From NCBI RefSeq assembly GCF_002929295.1, contig NZ_PJIM01000002.1, positions 702,191-766,190 of the forward strand: 64,000 bases of DNA, written 5' to 3'. Below, piece after piece: positions 33,928-42,720 of the stretch; the stretch's first letter is position 1, and each line of letters begins with the position of its first letter. Below the pieces are notes generated by a model. It saw only the letters and a list, made by a program, of their open reading frames with translations. It made no database searches and was not told where the DNA came from. Source of the stretch: Arthrobacter sp. SX1312. Lineage in GTDB: Bacteria > Actinomycetota > Actinomycetes > Actinomycetales > Micrococcaceae. A program made the translations under genes and the position numbers.

Positions 33928-34694
33928 CAGAGGACCTCCGACAGGAATCGTTGGAGGCGCTCGCTCCGGGGGTTGTCGAAGAGGTCGGCGGGTTTGCCGG
34001 CTTCGATGACTTCACCCTCGTCCATGAAGACCACCTGGTCGGCGACCCTGCGGGCGAAACCCATCTCATGGGTGACGACGGCCATCGTCATCCCGCGCTC
34101 GCAGAGACCGGCCATGAGGGTCAGGACGCCCTTGACGAGTTCCGGGTCCAGTGCGGAGGTGGCTTCGTCGAAGAGCATGACTTCCGGTTCCATCGCCAGG
34201 GCCCGGGCGATGGCGACGCGTTGCTGCTGGCCTCCGGAAAGGTCCCGGGGACGGTGGTCGGCGCGTTCGGCGAGGCCGACCTCGGCGAGCCGGCGTCGGG
34301 CGCGTTCCCTGGCTTCCGCTTTCGGCATGCCCTTGACGCTCCAGAGGGCGAGGGCGACGTTCTCGAGTGCGGTGTGGTCAGGGAAGAGATTGAAGTGCTG
34401 GAAGACCATGCCGATGCGGCTGCGGAGGACGTCCGGTCTGAGGTTCAGTGCGCTCTCTCCATCGAGGAGCACGTCACCGCCGGCGGGTTCGTGGAGGCGG
34501 TTGATGCCGCGGAGCAGGGTCGACTTCCCCGAGCCGGAAGGCCCGATGATGCAGGTCGTGGTTCCCGGGGCGATCGTCAGGCTCACACCGCGCAGGACCT
34601 TGATGTCGCCGAAGGCCATCGTCAGGTCCCGGACTTCCAGGCTGGACCCTCTGAAGGTGAGGAGATCGGCGGAGGTGTTGGTGGAGGTGCTCAT
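33927..34694 (-). CDS. Polar amino acid ABC transporter ATPase (GlnQ/HisP type)
   Basis: A 255-residue ATPase with Walker A GPSGSGKST, Q-loop GMVFQHFNLFPDHTALENVA, signature LSGGQQQRVAIARALAM, Walker B VMLFDEATSALDPELV and H-loop VVTHEMGFARRVADQVVFMD, the classic GlnQ/GltL sequence. It powers the adjacent permease. Its start overlaps the permease stop by 4 bp (ATGA). Confidence 0.93.
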   Translation of the reverse strand: MSTSTNTSADLLTFRGSSLEVRDLTMAFGDIKVLRGVSLTIAPGTTTCIIGPSGSGKSTLLRGINRLHEPAGGDVLLDGESALNLRPDVLRSRIGMVFQHFNLFPDHTALENVALALWSVKGMPKAEARERARRRLAEVGLAERADHRPRDLSGGQQQRVAIARALAMEPEVMLFDEATSALDPELVKGVLTLMAGLCERGMTMAVVTHEMGFARRVADQVVFMDEGEVIEAGKPADLFDNPRSERLQRFLSEVL

Positions 34695-35479
34695 GTGTTG
34701 CTCCCTGTGATGTGCGGTGTGACCGCATCGAGTTCTTTGACTTCGTTCAGCCCGCTGCTGGGGGCTGTGGGGCGGCGCCGTCCGCTGCGGAACCGGGCAT
34801 CGAAGTAGTTGACCAGGTGGGTCAGGGGGACAGTGATGATCAGGTAGAAAACTCCCGCCATCACCAGGGGGGAGAGGTTTCCTGTCAGGACCGCTGCGTC
34901 CTGGCCGACGCGGAAGAGTTCACGTTCGGAGACCAGGAGGCCCAGGAAGTAGACCAGGGAGGAGTCCTTCACGATCGCGATGAACTGGTTCACCAGGGCT
35001 GGGAGGACCCGTCGCACGCCTTGGGGGATGACGACCAGCGCCATGGCTTTGCCGTAACCCATACCGAGGGCCCGGCAGGCTTCCAGTTGCCCCTTCTCGA
35101 CGCTCTGGATACCGGCTCGGAAGATCTCTCCGATGTAGGCGCTGGCGATGAGGCTGAGGGCGATGATGCCCAGGGGATACGGCGAAGGCCCGAAGATCTC
35201 CTGGCTCATCCGGGCGAAACCCTGACCGATGAGCAGGATCGTCAGGATGGCGGGTAGCCCCCGGAACAGGTCCGTGTAGATCCGGGCCGGGATCCGGAGC
35301 CAGCGTGATGTCGATATACCCATCACGGCGACCACCATTCCCAGCACCACCCCGATGACCGTCGCTGCGGCGGAGATGATCAACGTGTTGACCAGGCCGA
35401 CCCCCAGCAGCTGCGGCAGGACGGCGAGCATCGCGTCGAAGTCGAGAAATGTCTTGGTCAGATTGTCCAGGAAGTCCAT
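34691..35479 (-). CDS. Polar amino acid ABC transporter permease
   Basis: A 262-residue permease of the His/Glu/Gln/Arg/opine family. The HisMQ-type core shows VGLVNTLIISAAATVIGVVL, FRGLPAILTILLIGQGF, AYIGEIFRAGIQSVEKGQLE with ACRALGMGYGKAMALVVIPQ (the EAA loop), and GVRRVLPALVNQFIAIVKDS. Only one permease is encoded, so it probably works as a homodimer. This transporter family includes the opine importers (OccQM, NocQM, SocA-linked), which suits the proposed substrate. Confidence 0.92.
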   Translation of the reverse strand: MDFLDNLTKTFLDFDAMLAVLPQLLGVGLVNTLIISAAATVIGVVLGMVVAVMGISTSRWLRIPARIYTDLFRGLPAILTILLIGQGFARMSQEIFGPSPYPLGIIALSLIASAYIGEIFRAGIQSVEKGQLEACRALGMGYGKAMALVVIPQGVRRVLPALVNQFIAIVKDSSLVYFLGLLVSERELFRVGQDAAVLTGNLSPLVMAGVFYLIITVPLTHLVNYFDARFRSGRRRPTAPSSGLNEVKELDAVTPHITGSNT

Positions 35480-35578
35480 GTCAAGCTCTCAGTGTCTGTA
35501 GCCGGGGTGCGGGCCGGCCTGCGGCCCGCACCCTTGGATGGTGTCCCCGAGGAGGTTCTCGGGTGGACGCGAACCGAA

Positions 35579-36451
35579 CTAGTTGCTCGGGGTCGGCTCG
35601 GGGGTCGGCTCGGACGTGCGTTCCGCGGACGGCAGGTACTGCTCAGGCATCGGCGAGCCGGGGAACCACTTCTCGTAGAGCTCCTTCCAGGTGCCGTCCT
35701 CCATCGCCTCGGCCAGACCCTCATCGAGCGCGGCCTTGAACTCGTCGTTGCCCTTGGCGAGAGCAAACCCTGCCGGAGCGTCGAACGACGGGATATCCGC
35801 AGCCGAGACCAGGCCGAATTTCTCCGTGTAGTCCTTGGCCGCTTCGTAGTCGAGGAAGTGGGCATCGACGGACCCGCCGTTGACCGCGGCGATGGCGGAG
35901 TTGTTGTCCGGGAAGCGGACGAGGTCGGTGTCGGTGAAGTTCTTCACCGCGTACGCCTCCTGCAAGGTCCCCTGCACGACGCCCAACCGATGACCGGCGA
36001 GGCTCTCGGCGTCCTTCACGCCTGAGTCCTTCGTGGTGATGACGGTGAGGTAGCCGGCGAGATAGCCCTCCGAGAAGTCCACGGTCTGCTTGCGCTCCTC
36101 CGTGATGCCGATGGCCGCGACACCGACGTCGAACTGCCCGTTCGCGACGGCCGACAGCAGGCCGGAGAAATCCTGGCCGGTGAAGACGACGTCGTCGACG
36201 CCGATGCGTCCGGCTACGTCCTGGAAGAGTTCGACGTCGAAACCCGTGAAGTTCCCGCTCTCATCCGTGAACGTATAGGGCTTGGAATCACCCAGGCTCG
36301 CCACGCGGATGGTGCCCGGCTCGATCAGGCCGTAGGGGTTCTCCTCCGGGGATGCCGAGGGGGAGGACCCGCATCCGGTGAGGACCAGCAGCGCGGTCAG
36401 GGTGGTGGCCGCGGCGGCAGCCACGGGGCGGAAGCGGAAGAGTCTGTTCAC
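35579..36451 (-). CDS. Amino acid ABC transporter substrate-binding lipoprotein
   Basis: A 290-residue family-3 binding protein with signal peptide and lipobox LTGCG (Cys about 26), then [60 protein letters not shown] and [14 protein letters not shown], typical of His/Gln/opine receptors. The C-terminus carries a Glu/Pro/Thr repeat ([11 protein letters not shown]). GTG 36451 is chosen as start because the signal peptide ([14 protein letters not shown]) begins there; an upstream ATG at 36544 would add 31 residues that spoil the signal. First gene of the operon, divergent from a LacI gene. Confidence 0.88.
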   Translation of the reverse strand: MNRLFRFRPVAAAAATTLTALLVLTGCGSSPSASPEENPYGLIEPGTIRVASLGDSKPYTFTDESGNFTGFDVELFQDVAGRIGVDDVVFTGQDFSGLLSAVANGQFDVGVAAIGITEERKQTVDFSEGYLAGYLTVITTKDSGVKDAESLAGHRLGVVQGTLQEAYAVKNFTDTDLVRFPDNNSAIAAVNGGSVDAHFLDYEAAKDYTEKFGLVSAADIPSFDAPAGFALAKGNDEFKAALDEGLAEAMEDGTWKELYEKWFPGSPMPEQYLPSAERTSEPTPEPTPSN

Positions 36452-36530
36452 TGTTTCGTCCAATCGATGATGGCACTTCGGTGCCGGACAGCCGGGAAGT
36501 TGCTGGAAGAAGGAAGGCCCACCCCTCGTT

Positions 36531-36567
36531 GAGTCCGGTCTCAATCGGTTAGAGTGAGACCGGGCTC
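36531..36567. promoter_or_regulatory. LacI-type operator pair in the divergent promoter region
   Basis: GAGTCCGGTCTCA (36531-36543) and TGAGACCGGGCTC (36555-36567) form an inverted repeat with one mismatch in 13 and an 11-base centre. The half-site GGTCTCA differs by one base from the GGTATCA half-site of the neighbouring LacI regulon. Likely target of the LacI encoded at 36634. Confidence 0.65.
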
Positions 36568-36633
36568 ACATTTGGGTTGCTGAGGAATCTACACACTGAT
36601 CCGCTGAGGGTCAACCTCTACGGAAAGGTCACG

Positions 36634-37722
36634 ATGGGAAGTTCATCCTCTCGCCGCAAGGACGCGACGGTCGCAGATGTCGCACGGGAAGCGAAGGTGT
36701 CGAAGGCGCAGGCCGCACGGGCACTGGGCGCCTACGGTGCTGTCAGTGATGAGGTCCGCTCCCGGGTGCTGGCCGCCGCCGCGGCTCTGGAGTACCGCCC
36801 GAACGAGGTGGCGCGGAGCATGAATACCGGCAGGTCCAAGACGCTCGGCGTCGTGGTGGGAGACATCGAGAACCCCTTTTTCAGCCTCGCCATGCGGGGC
36901 ATCTCGGATGCCGCCAAGGCAGAGGGTTTCGACGTGATCCTCATCAATACGGGCGAGGATGTCACGGCAGAGGCGGAAGCCGTGCGGGTCCTGCTGGACA
37001 AGCGCGTCGACGGCATGATCGTGGCGCCTGCTTCGCAACTGTCCGTCGGTCACTTGCGGGACGTCGTCGAATCGGGTCGTCCGCTCGTGCTGCTCGACCG
37101 CCAGATCCCCGCCCTGGGAGTGAGTGCCGCCATGGCGAAGATGGACGGCACGGCTTACGAAGCGGTGAGTCACCTGATCGAGGTCGGGCATACCCGCATC
37201 GGGTACATCTCGTCGCTCGACGTCGGGAGCTGGTCGCCCGGTGAGGAGCTTGACCTGGGCACCAACCCCGTGTCCGAACGTCTGGCCGGAATGCGCAGGG
37301 CATTCCGTGCCGCCGGCATCCCGGTATCCGAGGATCTGATCCGGTTGAGCGCGGGCAAACCACAGCCCATCCGCGAGATCGTCGAAGAACTGCTGCAATG
37401 CGCTTCTCCGGCCACGGCGATCATCGCATCCGACAGCCTGATCGCCCTGGACGTACTTCGCACCATCCAGGACCTCGATATGAGGATTCCCGAGGACGTG
37501 TCCTTCATGATGTACGACGACATGCCGTGGGCGCAGCTCATGAAACCGCCCATCACGGTGGTCGCGCAACCCGTCTACGATATCGGGGCAGCGACGGCAA
37601 CCGCGCTGCTCGATCAGATCCTGGGGCGTCCCCTGCAGCCGGGGAACCTGCTGTTCGAGTCGGAGCTACTGCTCCGCGGATCGGTCGGGGCGCCGAACCG
37701 CCCGGCGGGGATCTCGGTCTGA
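36634..37722 (+). CDS. LacI-family regulator of the amino acid/opine-type operon
   Basis: A 362-residue LacI protein. HTH TVADVAREAKVSKAQAARAL with GAYGAVSDEVRSRVLAAAAA, hinge NEVARSMNTG, effector domain KTLGVVVGDIENPFFSLAMR, VDGMIVAPASQLSVG, HTRIGYISSLDVG and VSFMMYDDMPWAQLMKPPIT. It is clearly a paralogue of the LacI at 28359-29468 (shared R-x-LG-x-YG-x-VS in the HTH and very similar C-terminus), so the two regulons probably arose by duplication. ATG 36634 follows GGAAAGG; an earlier in-frame codon at 36577 lies close to the operator and is disfavoured. Confidence 0.88.
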   Translation: MGSSSSRRKDATVADVAREAKVSKAQAARALGAYGAVSDEVRSRVLAAAAALEYRPNEVARSMNTGRSKTLGVVVGDIENPFFSLAMRGISDAAKAEGFDVILINTGEDVTAEAEAVRVLLDKRVDGMIVAPASQLSVGHLRDVVESGRPLVLLDRQIPALGVSAAMAKMDGTAYEAVSHLIEVGHTRIGYISSLDVGSWSPGEELDLGTNPVSERLAGMRRAFRAAGIPVSEDLIRLSAGKPQPIREIVEELLQCASPATAIIASDSLIALDVLRTIQDLDMRIPEDVSFMMYDDMPWAQLMKPPITVVAQPVYDIGAATATALLDQILGRPLQPGNLLFESELLLRGSVGAPNRPAGISV

Positions 37723-37772
37723 ATCCGAGACTGCTATGCCTCGAGAACGGTGCTGCATGGGAACGGCGCCGG

Positions 37773-39248
37773 TCACAGGAAAGTCCTCACGGTGGGCCGA
37801 ACGATGCTGAGGCCGGAGGGAGTGCCCGGTTCGTAGCGCACGGGAGCAACTCCCGCCACGACGACTCGTCTGAGGTCCGGCAGGCCGCCGCCCAGCACGC
37901 CGGCGGCCCTCGCCTGGACGAGGACGTTGCCGAGCGCCGTCGCCTCGACCGGGCCTGCGAGGACCGGCAGTCCCGTGCGGTCGGCGGTCAGCTGGCACAG
38001 CAGCGTGTTCTGCGACCCTCCGCCCACCACGTGGAGGACGTCGATGCGGTGGCCTGACAGCCGGACGGCGTCCTGCAGTGTCCGCGCATAGGCTGCGGCG
38101 AGGCTGTCCAGGATGCATCGGACCACGGCCTCCCGCGTCGGCAGGACGTCCCGCCCCGCCCCGGCGGCCCGCCGGATGCGCGCGGGCATGGCGTCCGGCG
38201 CCAGGAAGTCGGTGCTGTCCGCGTCGATGGTCGGCCCGTCGGCCGGCAGGGTCGCCGCGGCGGCCAGCAGCCCGGTGAGATCGGGCTCGGGCCCTTCGAT
38301 GCTCCATTCCCGCAGGCACTCCTGCAGCAGCCAGAGTCCGCCGGTGTTGCGCAGGTAGCGGATGGTCCCGTCGACGCCCCGCTCGTTGGTGAAGTTCGCG
38401 GCGCGGCTCTCCCCGGTCAGGATGGGGGCGTCGAGCTCGACGCCGACGAGCGACCACGTGCCCGAGGAGATGTACGCGAAGTGCGGGGAGTCCGCGGGGA
38501 CCGCGGCGACGGCGGAGGCGGTGTCGTGCGACCCGACGGCGACGACGGCGGTGGCCGCCGGGAGGCCCGTCGCCGACGCGACGGTCGGCAGCAGGCGGCC
38601 GACCACCGTGCCGGGTTCGACGAGTGGCGGGAAGAGCTCCGGGGGCAGGCCGAGCGGGCCGAAGAGATCGGCCGCCCAGGTGCCGGTGGCGGCGTCGAGC
38701 AGTCCCGTGGTGGAGGCGTTCGTGGCTTCCGTGCGGCGCTCGCCGGTCAGCCGGTACGCGAGCAGGTCGGGGATGAGCAGCGCCTGGACACCCTCGAGCG
38801 ACCGCTCGGCGGCGAGCTGGTAGACCGTGTTGAACGGCAGGAACTGCAGCCCGGTGCGCGCGTACAGCCGCTCGGGCGGCACGGCACCATGCACGACGTC
38901 GATGCTCGCCGCGGTGCGGTCGTCCCGGTAGCTGAAGGGCAGGTGCCGGAGCGTGCCGGCGTCGTCGACGAGCCCGTAGTCCACCGCCCACGTGTCGATG
39001 CCGATGCTCGCCACGGTGCCACCCGCCCGCGCCGCGGCCTCACCTGCCAGACGGAGACCCGTCAGTACCTCCGCGAAGAGCGCCTCGACGTCCCACCGCA
39101 GGGCGCCGCCGAGGAAATGCGCGCCGTTGGGGAAGCGATGGACGGTCTCGAGCTCCGGACCGGCGTCCGTGAGCCTGCCGAGGATCACCCGGCCGGAGGA
39201 CGCCCCGATGTCCACGGCCACGAACACCGGTGTCGGGTCGACCGCCAT
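37773..39248 (-). CDS. rhaB: L-rhamnulokinase
   Basis: A 491-residue FGGY-family kinase. The N-terminus reads FVAVDIGASSGRVILGRLTD, the phosphate-1 loop with the 'DIGASSGR' form specific to rhamnulokinase, followed by VASIGIDTWAVDYGLVDDAG, SYRDDRT, and later AVGSHDTASAVAAVPADSPH, YISSGTWSLVGVELDAPILT, and the ATP-site glycine run VLHVVGGGSQNTLLCQLTAD. It phosphorylates L-rhamnulose at C1. Last gene of the leftward rhaI-rhaEW-rhaB operon, with its start just 2 bp beyond the end of the aldolase gene. Confidence 0.93.
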   Translation of the reverse strand: MAVDPTPVFVAVDIGASSGRVILGRLTDAGPELETVHRFPNGAHFLGGALRWDVEALFAEVLTGLRLAGEAAARAGGTVASIGIDTWAVDYGLVDDAGTLRHLPFSYRDDRTAASIDVVHGAVPPERLYARTGLQFLPFNTVYQLAAERSLEGVQALLIPDLLAYRLTGERRTEATNASTTGLLDAATGTWAADLFGPLGLPPELFPPLVEPGTVVGRLLPTVASATGLPAATAVVAVGSHDTASAVAAVPADSPHFAYISSGTWSLVGVELDAPILTGESRAANFTNERGVDGTIRYLRNTGGLWLLQECLREWSIEGPEPDLTGLLAAAATLPADGPTIDADSTDFLAPDAMPARIRRAAGAGRDVLPTREAVVRCILDSLAAAYARTLQDAVRLSGHRIDVLHVVGGGSQNTLLCQLTADRTGLPVLAGPVEATALGNVLVQARAAGVLGGGLPDLRRVVVAGVAPVRYEPGTPSGLSIVRPTVRTFL

Positions 39249-39249
39249 G

Positions 39250-41334
39250 TCAGCGCAGGAACGCCGCGGCGACGCCCGCGTCCACGGGGATGTGCAGCCC
39301 CGTGGTGTGGGAGAGTTCGGCGGAGGTCAGGACGGCCACGGCATTGGCGACGTTCTCCGGCAGCACCTCGCGCTTGAGCAGCGTCCGCTGGGCGTAGTAC
39401 TCGCCCAGCTTCTCCTCCTCCACGCCGTAGACCGCTGCCCGCTTGGCACCCCAGCCGCCGGCGAAGATGCCGGAACCGCGGACCACGCCGTCCGGGTTGA
39501 TGCCGTTGACGCGCACCCCGTACCCCCCGAGCTCGGCGGCGAGGAGCCGCACCTGGTGGGCCTGGTCCGCCTTTGTGGCGCTGTAGGCGATGTTGTTGGG
39601 CCCGGCGAACACGGAGTTCTTGGAGGAGATGTAGATGATGTCCCCGCCCATGTCCTGTTCGATCAGCACCTTCGCGGCTGCCTGCGACATGAGGAAGGAC
39701 CCCTTCGCCATGACGTCGTGCTGCAGGTCCCAGTCCTTCTCCGTGGTCTCGAGCAGGGGCTTGGAGATGGACAGGCCGGCATTGTTGACCACGAGGTCAA
39801 GCCCCCCGAACGCCAGCACGGCGGCCTTCACGGCCTGAAGCACCTGGGCCGGATCGGTGACGTCGGCCTGCACGCCGATGGCGACGTCGGACCCGCCGAG
39901 ATCCTCGGCGACCCTGCTCGCGCTCTCGATGTCCAGGTCCGCGATGACCACGCAGGCGCCCTCCGCGGCGAGGCGCGTCGCGATGGCCTTGCCGATGCCC
40001 GACGCCGCTCCCGTCACCAGGGCGATGCGCCCCGCGTGGGACTTCGGTTTCGGCATGCGCGCGAGCTTGGCCTCCTCGAGGGCCCAGTACTCGATGCGGA
40101 ACTTCTCGCTCTCCTCGATCGGCGCGTAGGTCGAGATGGCTTCGGCGCCCCGCATGACGTTGATGGCGTTGAGGTAGAACTCCCCGGCGACGCGGGCGGT
40201 CTGCTTGGTGGCGCCGTAGGAGAACATGCCGACGCCGGGCACCAGCACGATCGCCGGGTCCGCGCCGCGCATGGCGGGGGAGTCCGGCGTCGCATGGCGG
40301 TCGTAGTAGGCGGCGTAGTCCGCGCGGTATCGAGCATGCAGTTCGCGCAGGCGCAGCAGGCAGCTCTCGACGTCGGCGTCCGCCGGCAGGTCGAGGATCA
40401 GCGGCTTCACCTTGGTACGCAGGAAGTGGTCGGGGCAGCTGGTCCCGAGCGCCCCGAGGCGCGGGTGCCCGGTGGACGCGAGGAAGTCGAGGACGCGGGG
40501 ATCGTCGGTGAAGTGGCCCACCTGTGCCTTGTCCGTGGAGGCGAGGCCACGGATGGTCGGCGCGAGGGCCGCGGCCTTCACCCGGCGCTCCTCCTCGGGC
40601 AGTGCGGCATAGCCCTCTTGCGCCGGCCCGAAGGGTTCCGGACGGCCGTGCTCGGCGATGTACCGCTCCGCCGCCTCGATGATCCACAGCGAGTTCGCCT
40701 CGACCTCCGCTGACGTGTCGCCCCAGGCGGTGATGCCGTGGCCGCCGAGGATGGTGCCGATGGCTTCGGGGTTCGCCTCCTTGAGGGCGGCGATGTCGAG
40801 GCCGAGCTGGAACCCGGGCCGCCGCCAGGGCACCCAGACGACCTTCGGCCCGAAGATGGTGCTGGTCAGGGCCTCGCCGTCCGCCGCGGTCGCGACGGCG
40901 ATCCCGGAGTCGGGGTGCAGATGGTCCACGTGCGCGGCGTCGACGAGCCCGTGCATGGCGGTGTCGATGGACGGCGCCGCCCCGCCCTTTCCGTGGAGGG
41001 TGTAGTCGAACGCGGCGACCATCTCGTCCTCGCGCTCCACCCCCGGGTACACGGAGCGCAGGGACTGCAGGCGGTCGAGCCGCAGGACGGCGAGCCCGGA
41101 CTCCGTGAGCGTGCCGAGGTCACCTCCGGATCCCTTGACCCAGAGCAGCTCCACGTCCTCGCCCGTGACGGGATCGACGCCCGTGCCCTTGGCGGACGTG
41201 TTGCCGCCGGCGTAGTTCGTGGTGCGCTTGTCGGCGCCGAGCCGGTTGGAGCGCCCAATGAGGTCGCTGACGGTCTGGTTGGCTGTGCCGTTGGTAGGTG
41301 TGGCCGTCGTCGGCTGCTTCGTCGTCACTGTCAT
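39250..41334 (-). CDS. Bifunctional rhamnulose-1-phosphate aldolase/lactaldehyde dehydrogenase
   Basis: A 694-residue fusion known in rhamnose clusters as RhaEW/YuxG. Residues ~20-430 are a class II aldolase/adducin-type domain (TTNYAGGNTSAKGTGVDPVT, DTAMHGLVDAAHVDHLHPDS with the zinc-binding His pair, LGGHGITAWGDTSAEVE). Residues ~435-694 are an SDR domain (RIALVTGAASGIGKAIATRL, VVNNAGLSISKPLLETTEKD, SSKNSVFAGPNNIAYSATKA with Tyr/Lys). It splits L-rhamnulose 1-phosphate into dihydroxyacetone phosphate and L-lactaldehyde and can then oxidise the aldehyde. The start overlaps the rhaI stop by ATGA; an ATG at 41343 is the alternative. Confidence 0.92.
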   Translation of the reverse strand: MTVTTKQPTTATPTNGTANQTVSDLIGRSNRLGADKRTTNYAGGNTSAKGTGVDPVTGEDVELLWVKGSGGDLGTLTESGLAVLRLDRLQSLRSVYPGVEREDEMVAAFDYTLHGKGGAAPSIDTAMHGLVDAAHVDHLHPDSGIAVATAADGEALTSTIFGPKVVWVPWRRPGFQLGLDIAALKEANPEAIGTILGGHGITAWGDTSAEVEANSLWIIEAAERYIAEHGRPEPFGPAQEGYAALPEEERRVKAAALAPTIRGLASTDKAQVGHFTDDPRVLDFLASTGHPRLGALGTSCPDHFLRTKVKPLILDLPADADVESCLLRLRELHARYRADYAAYYDRHATPDSPAMRGADPAIVLVPGVGMFSYGATKQTARVAGEFYLNAINVMRGAEAISTYAPIEESEKFRIEYWALEEAKLARMPKPKSHAGRIALVTGAASGIGKAIATRLAAEGACVVIADLDIESASRVAEDLGGSDVAIGVQADVTDPAQVLQAVKAAVLAFGGLDLVVNNAGLSISKPLLETTEKDWDLQHDVMAKGSFLMSQAAAKVLIEQDMGGDIIYISSKNSVFAGPNNIAYSATKADQAHQVRLLAAELGGYGVRVNGINPDGVVRGSGIFAGGWGAKRAAVYGVEEEKLGEYYAQRTLLKREVLPENVANAVAVLTSAELSHTTGLHIPVDAGVAAAFLR

Positions 41335-42497
41335 GCTCCCCATCCGGCCTGCTGGCCGCCCTGCCGTTCGGTGTTGATCCGGTCCTGGTATCCACTGTCG
41401 CGGTACGCGGTCAGGGGATCCGCAGGGAGTCCCTTCGACTCGCGCCACCGGGCCAGGCCCGGGCGGACGTCGGTGTAGAAGGCGTCCATCAGAAGGGCGT
41501 TCGCGCCGAGGACGTCGCCGGCCTCCTGCGCTGCGGTGAGGGCGGGGCGGTCGATGAGCAGGGCGCGCGCCGTCATCTCCTGCACGTTCAGCACCGAGCG
41601 GATCTGCCCGGGGATCTTCTCCTCGAGGTTGTGGCACTGGTCGAGCATGAGGGCGATCCCGCTGGACGGGTCGAGGCCGCCGCCGCGGATCACCTCGGCC
41701 ATGATGCGGAAGAGCTGGAACGGGTCCGCCGCCCCGACGATCAGGTCGTCGTCCGCGTAGAAGCGGGAGTTGAAGTCGAAGGAGCCGAGCTTCCCGAGGC
41801 GGATCAGCTGCGCCACGATGAACTCGATGTTGGTCCCGGGCGCGTGGTGGCCCGTGTCGAGGCAGACGAGGGCCTTGTCGCCGAGCTGCTGGCAGTGGGC
41901 GTAGGAGGTACCCCAGTCGGGGACGTCCGTGTGATAGAACGCCGGCTCGAAGAACTTGTACTCGAGCACCAGCCGCTGGCCCTCGCCGAGGCGGTCGTAG
42001 ACCTTCCGCAGGGAGTCCTGCAGCCAGTCCTGCCGGGACCGCATGTCGGCCTGCCCCGGGTAGTTCGAGCCGTCCGCGAGCCAGATCTTCAGGTCGCGGG
42101 AGCCGGTGACGTTCATGACCTCGATGCATTCGTACATGTGGTCGATCGCCTTGTTCCGCACGGCGGCGTCGCTGTGCGTCAGGCTGCCGAACTTGTAGTC
42201 GTCGTCCTGGAACGTGTTGCTGTTGATGGTGCCGAGGCGTACGCCGTGCTCGCCGGCATGCGCGGCGAGGCTCGCGTAGTCGTCGACCCTGTCCCAGGGG
42301 ATGTGGAGGGCCACGCTCGGGGCGAGGCCGGTCAGTCGGTTGACCACGCCGGCATCGGCGATCTTCTCGTGGACGGTGCGCGGCGTGCCGGGCGTCGCGA
42401 ACACCTTGAACCGGGTCCCGGAATTGCCGTAGGCCCAGGAGGGCACTTCGATGGCGAGCTGGTCCAGCTCTGCCGCGATGTCGTCGATGACAGTCAT
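41331..42497 (-). CDS. rhaI: L-rhamnose isomerase (RhaI type)
   Basis: A 388-residue isomerase of the xylose-isomerase-like TIM-barrel group, RhaI rather than RhaA. Signature stretches: VPSWAYGNSGTRFKVFATPG, LGTINSNTFQDDDYKFGSLT, KIWLADGSNYPGQADMRSRQ, VLEYKFFEPAFYHTDVPDWG (metal-site Glu and Asp/His), LVCLDTGHHAPGTNIEFIVA and SFDFNSRFYADDDLIVG. It converts L-rhamnose to L-rhamnulose using a divalent metal. First gene of the leftward operon, sharing a divergent promoter region with the LacI gene at 42721. Confidence 0.93.
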   Translation of the reverse strand: MTVIDDIAAELDQLAIEVPSWAYGNSGTRFKVFATPGTPRTVHEKIADAGVVNRLTGLAPSVALHIPWDRVDDYASLAAHAGEHGVRLGTINSNTFQDDDYKFGSLTHSDAAVRNKAIDHMYECIEVMNVTGSRDLKIWLADGSNYPGQADMRSRQDWLQDSLRKVYDRLGEGQRLVLEYKFFEPAFYHTDVPDWGTSYAHCQQLGDKALVCLDTGHHAPGTNIEFIVAQLIRLGKLGSFDFNSRFYADDDLIVGAADPFQLFRIMAEVIRGGGLDPSSGIALMLDQCHNLEEKIPGQIRSVLNVQEMTARALLIDRPALTAAQEAGDVLGANALLMDAFYTDVRPGLARWRESKGLPADPLTAYRDSGYQDRINTERQGGQQAGWGA

Positions 42498-42607
42498 GTA
42501 CTCTCTCCAGCGTGCGGGCCGGGTGCTTCATTCCACCGGCGGTGATTCTCGGGTTCTGTCGCCCGTCCGGACGGGGCCCGGACGAGGAAGTGGATGCGCC
42601 GTGCTTT

Positions 42608-42632
42608 TGAATCGTTTCATTAGCACGTTTCA
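42608..42632. promoter_or_regulatory. Rhamnose LacI operator in the rhaI/regulator divergent gap
   Basis: TGAATCGTTTCA (42608-42619) is the exact reverse complement of the site at 43846-43857 before the transporter operon. A second half-site ACGTTTCA (42625-42632) follows. Both lie in the 223-bp gap that drives rhaI leftward and the regulator rightward. Confidence 0.75.
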
Positions 42633-42720
42633 AAGCTATCCTTGCGGGAGACCGAGTGTCAACCGTCCTGTCGGCGCCCCGCCGACGCGCGACGAGACCT
42701 CCGAGACAGCCGGAGTCCCC

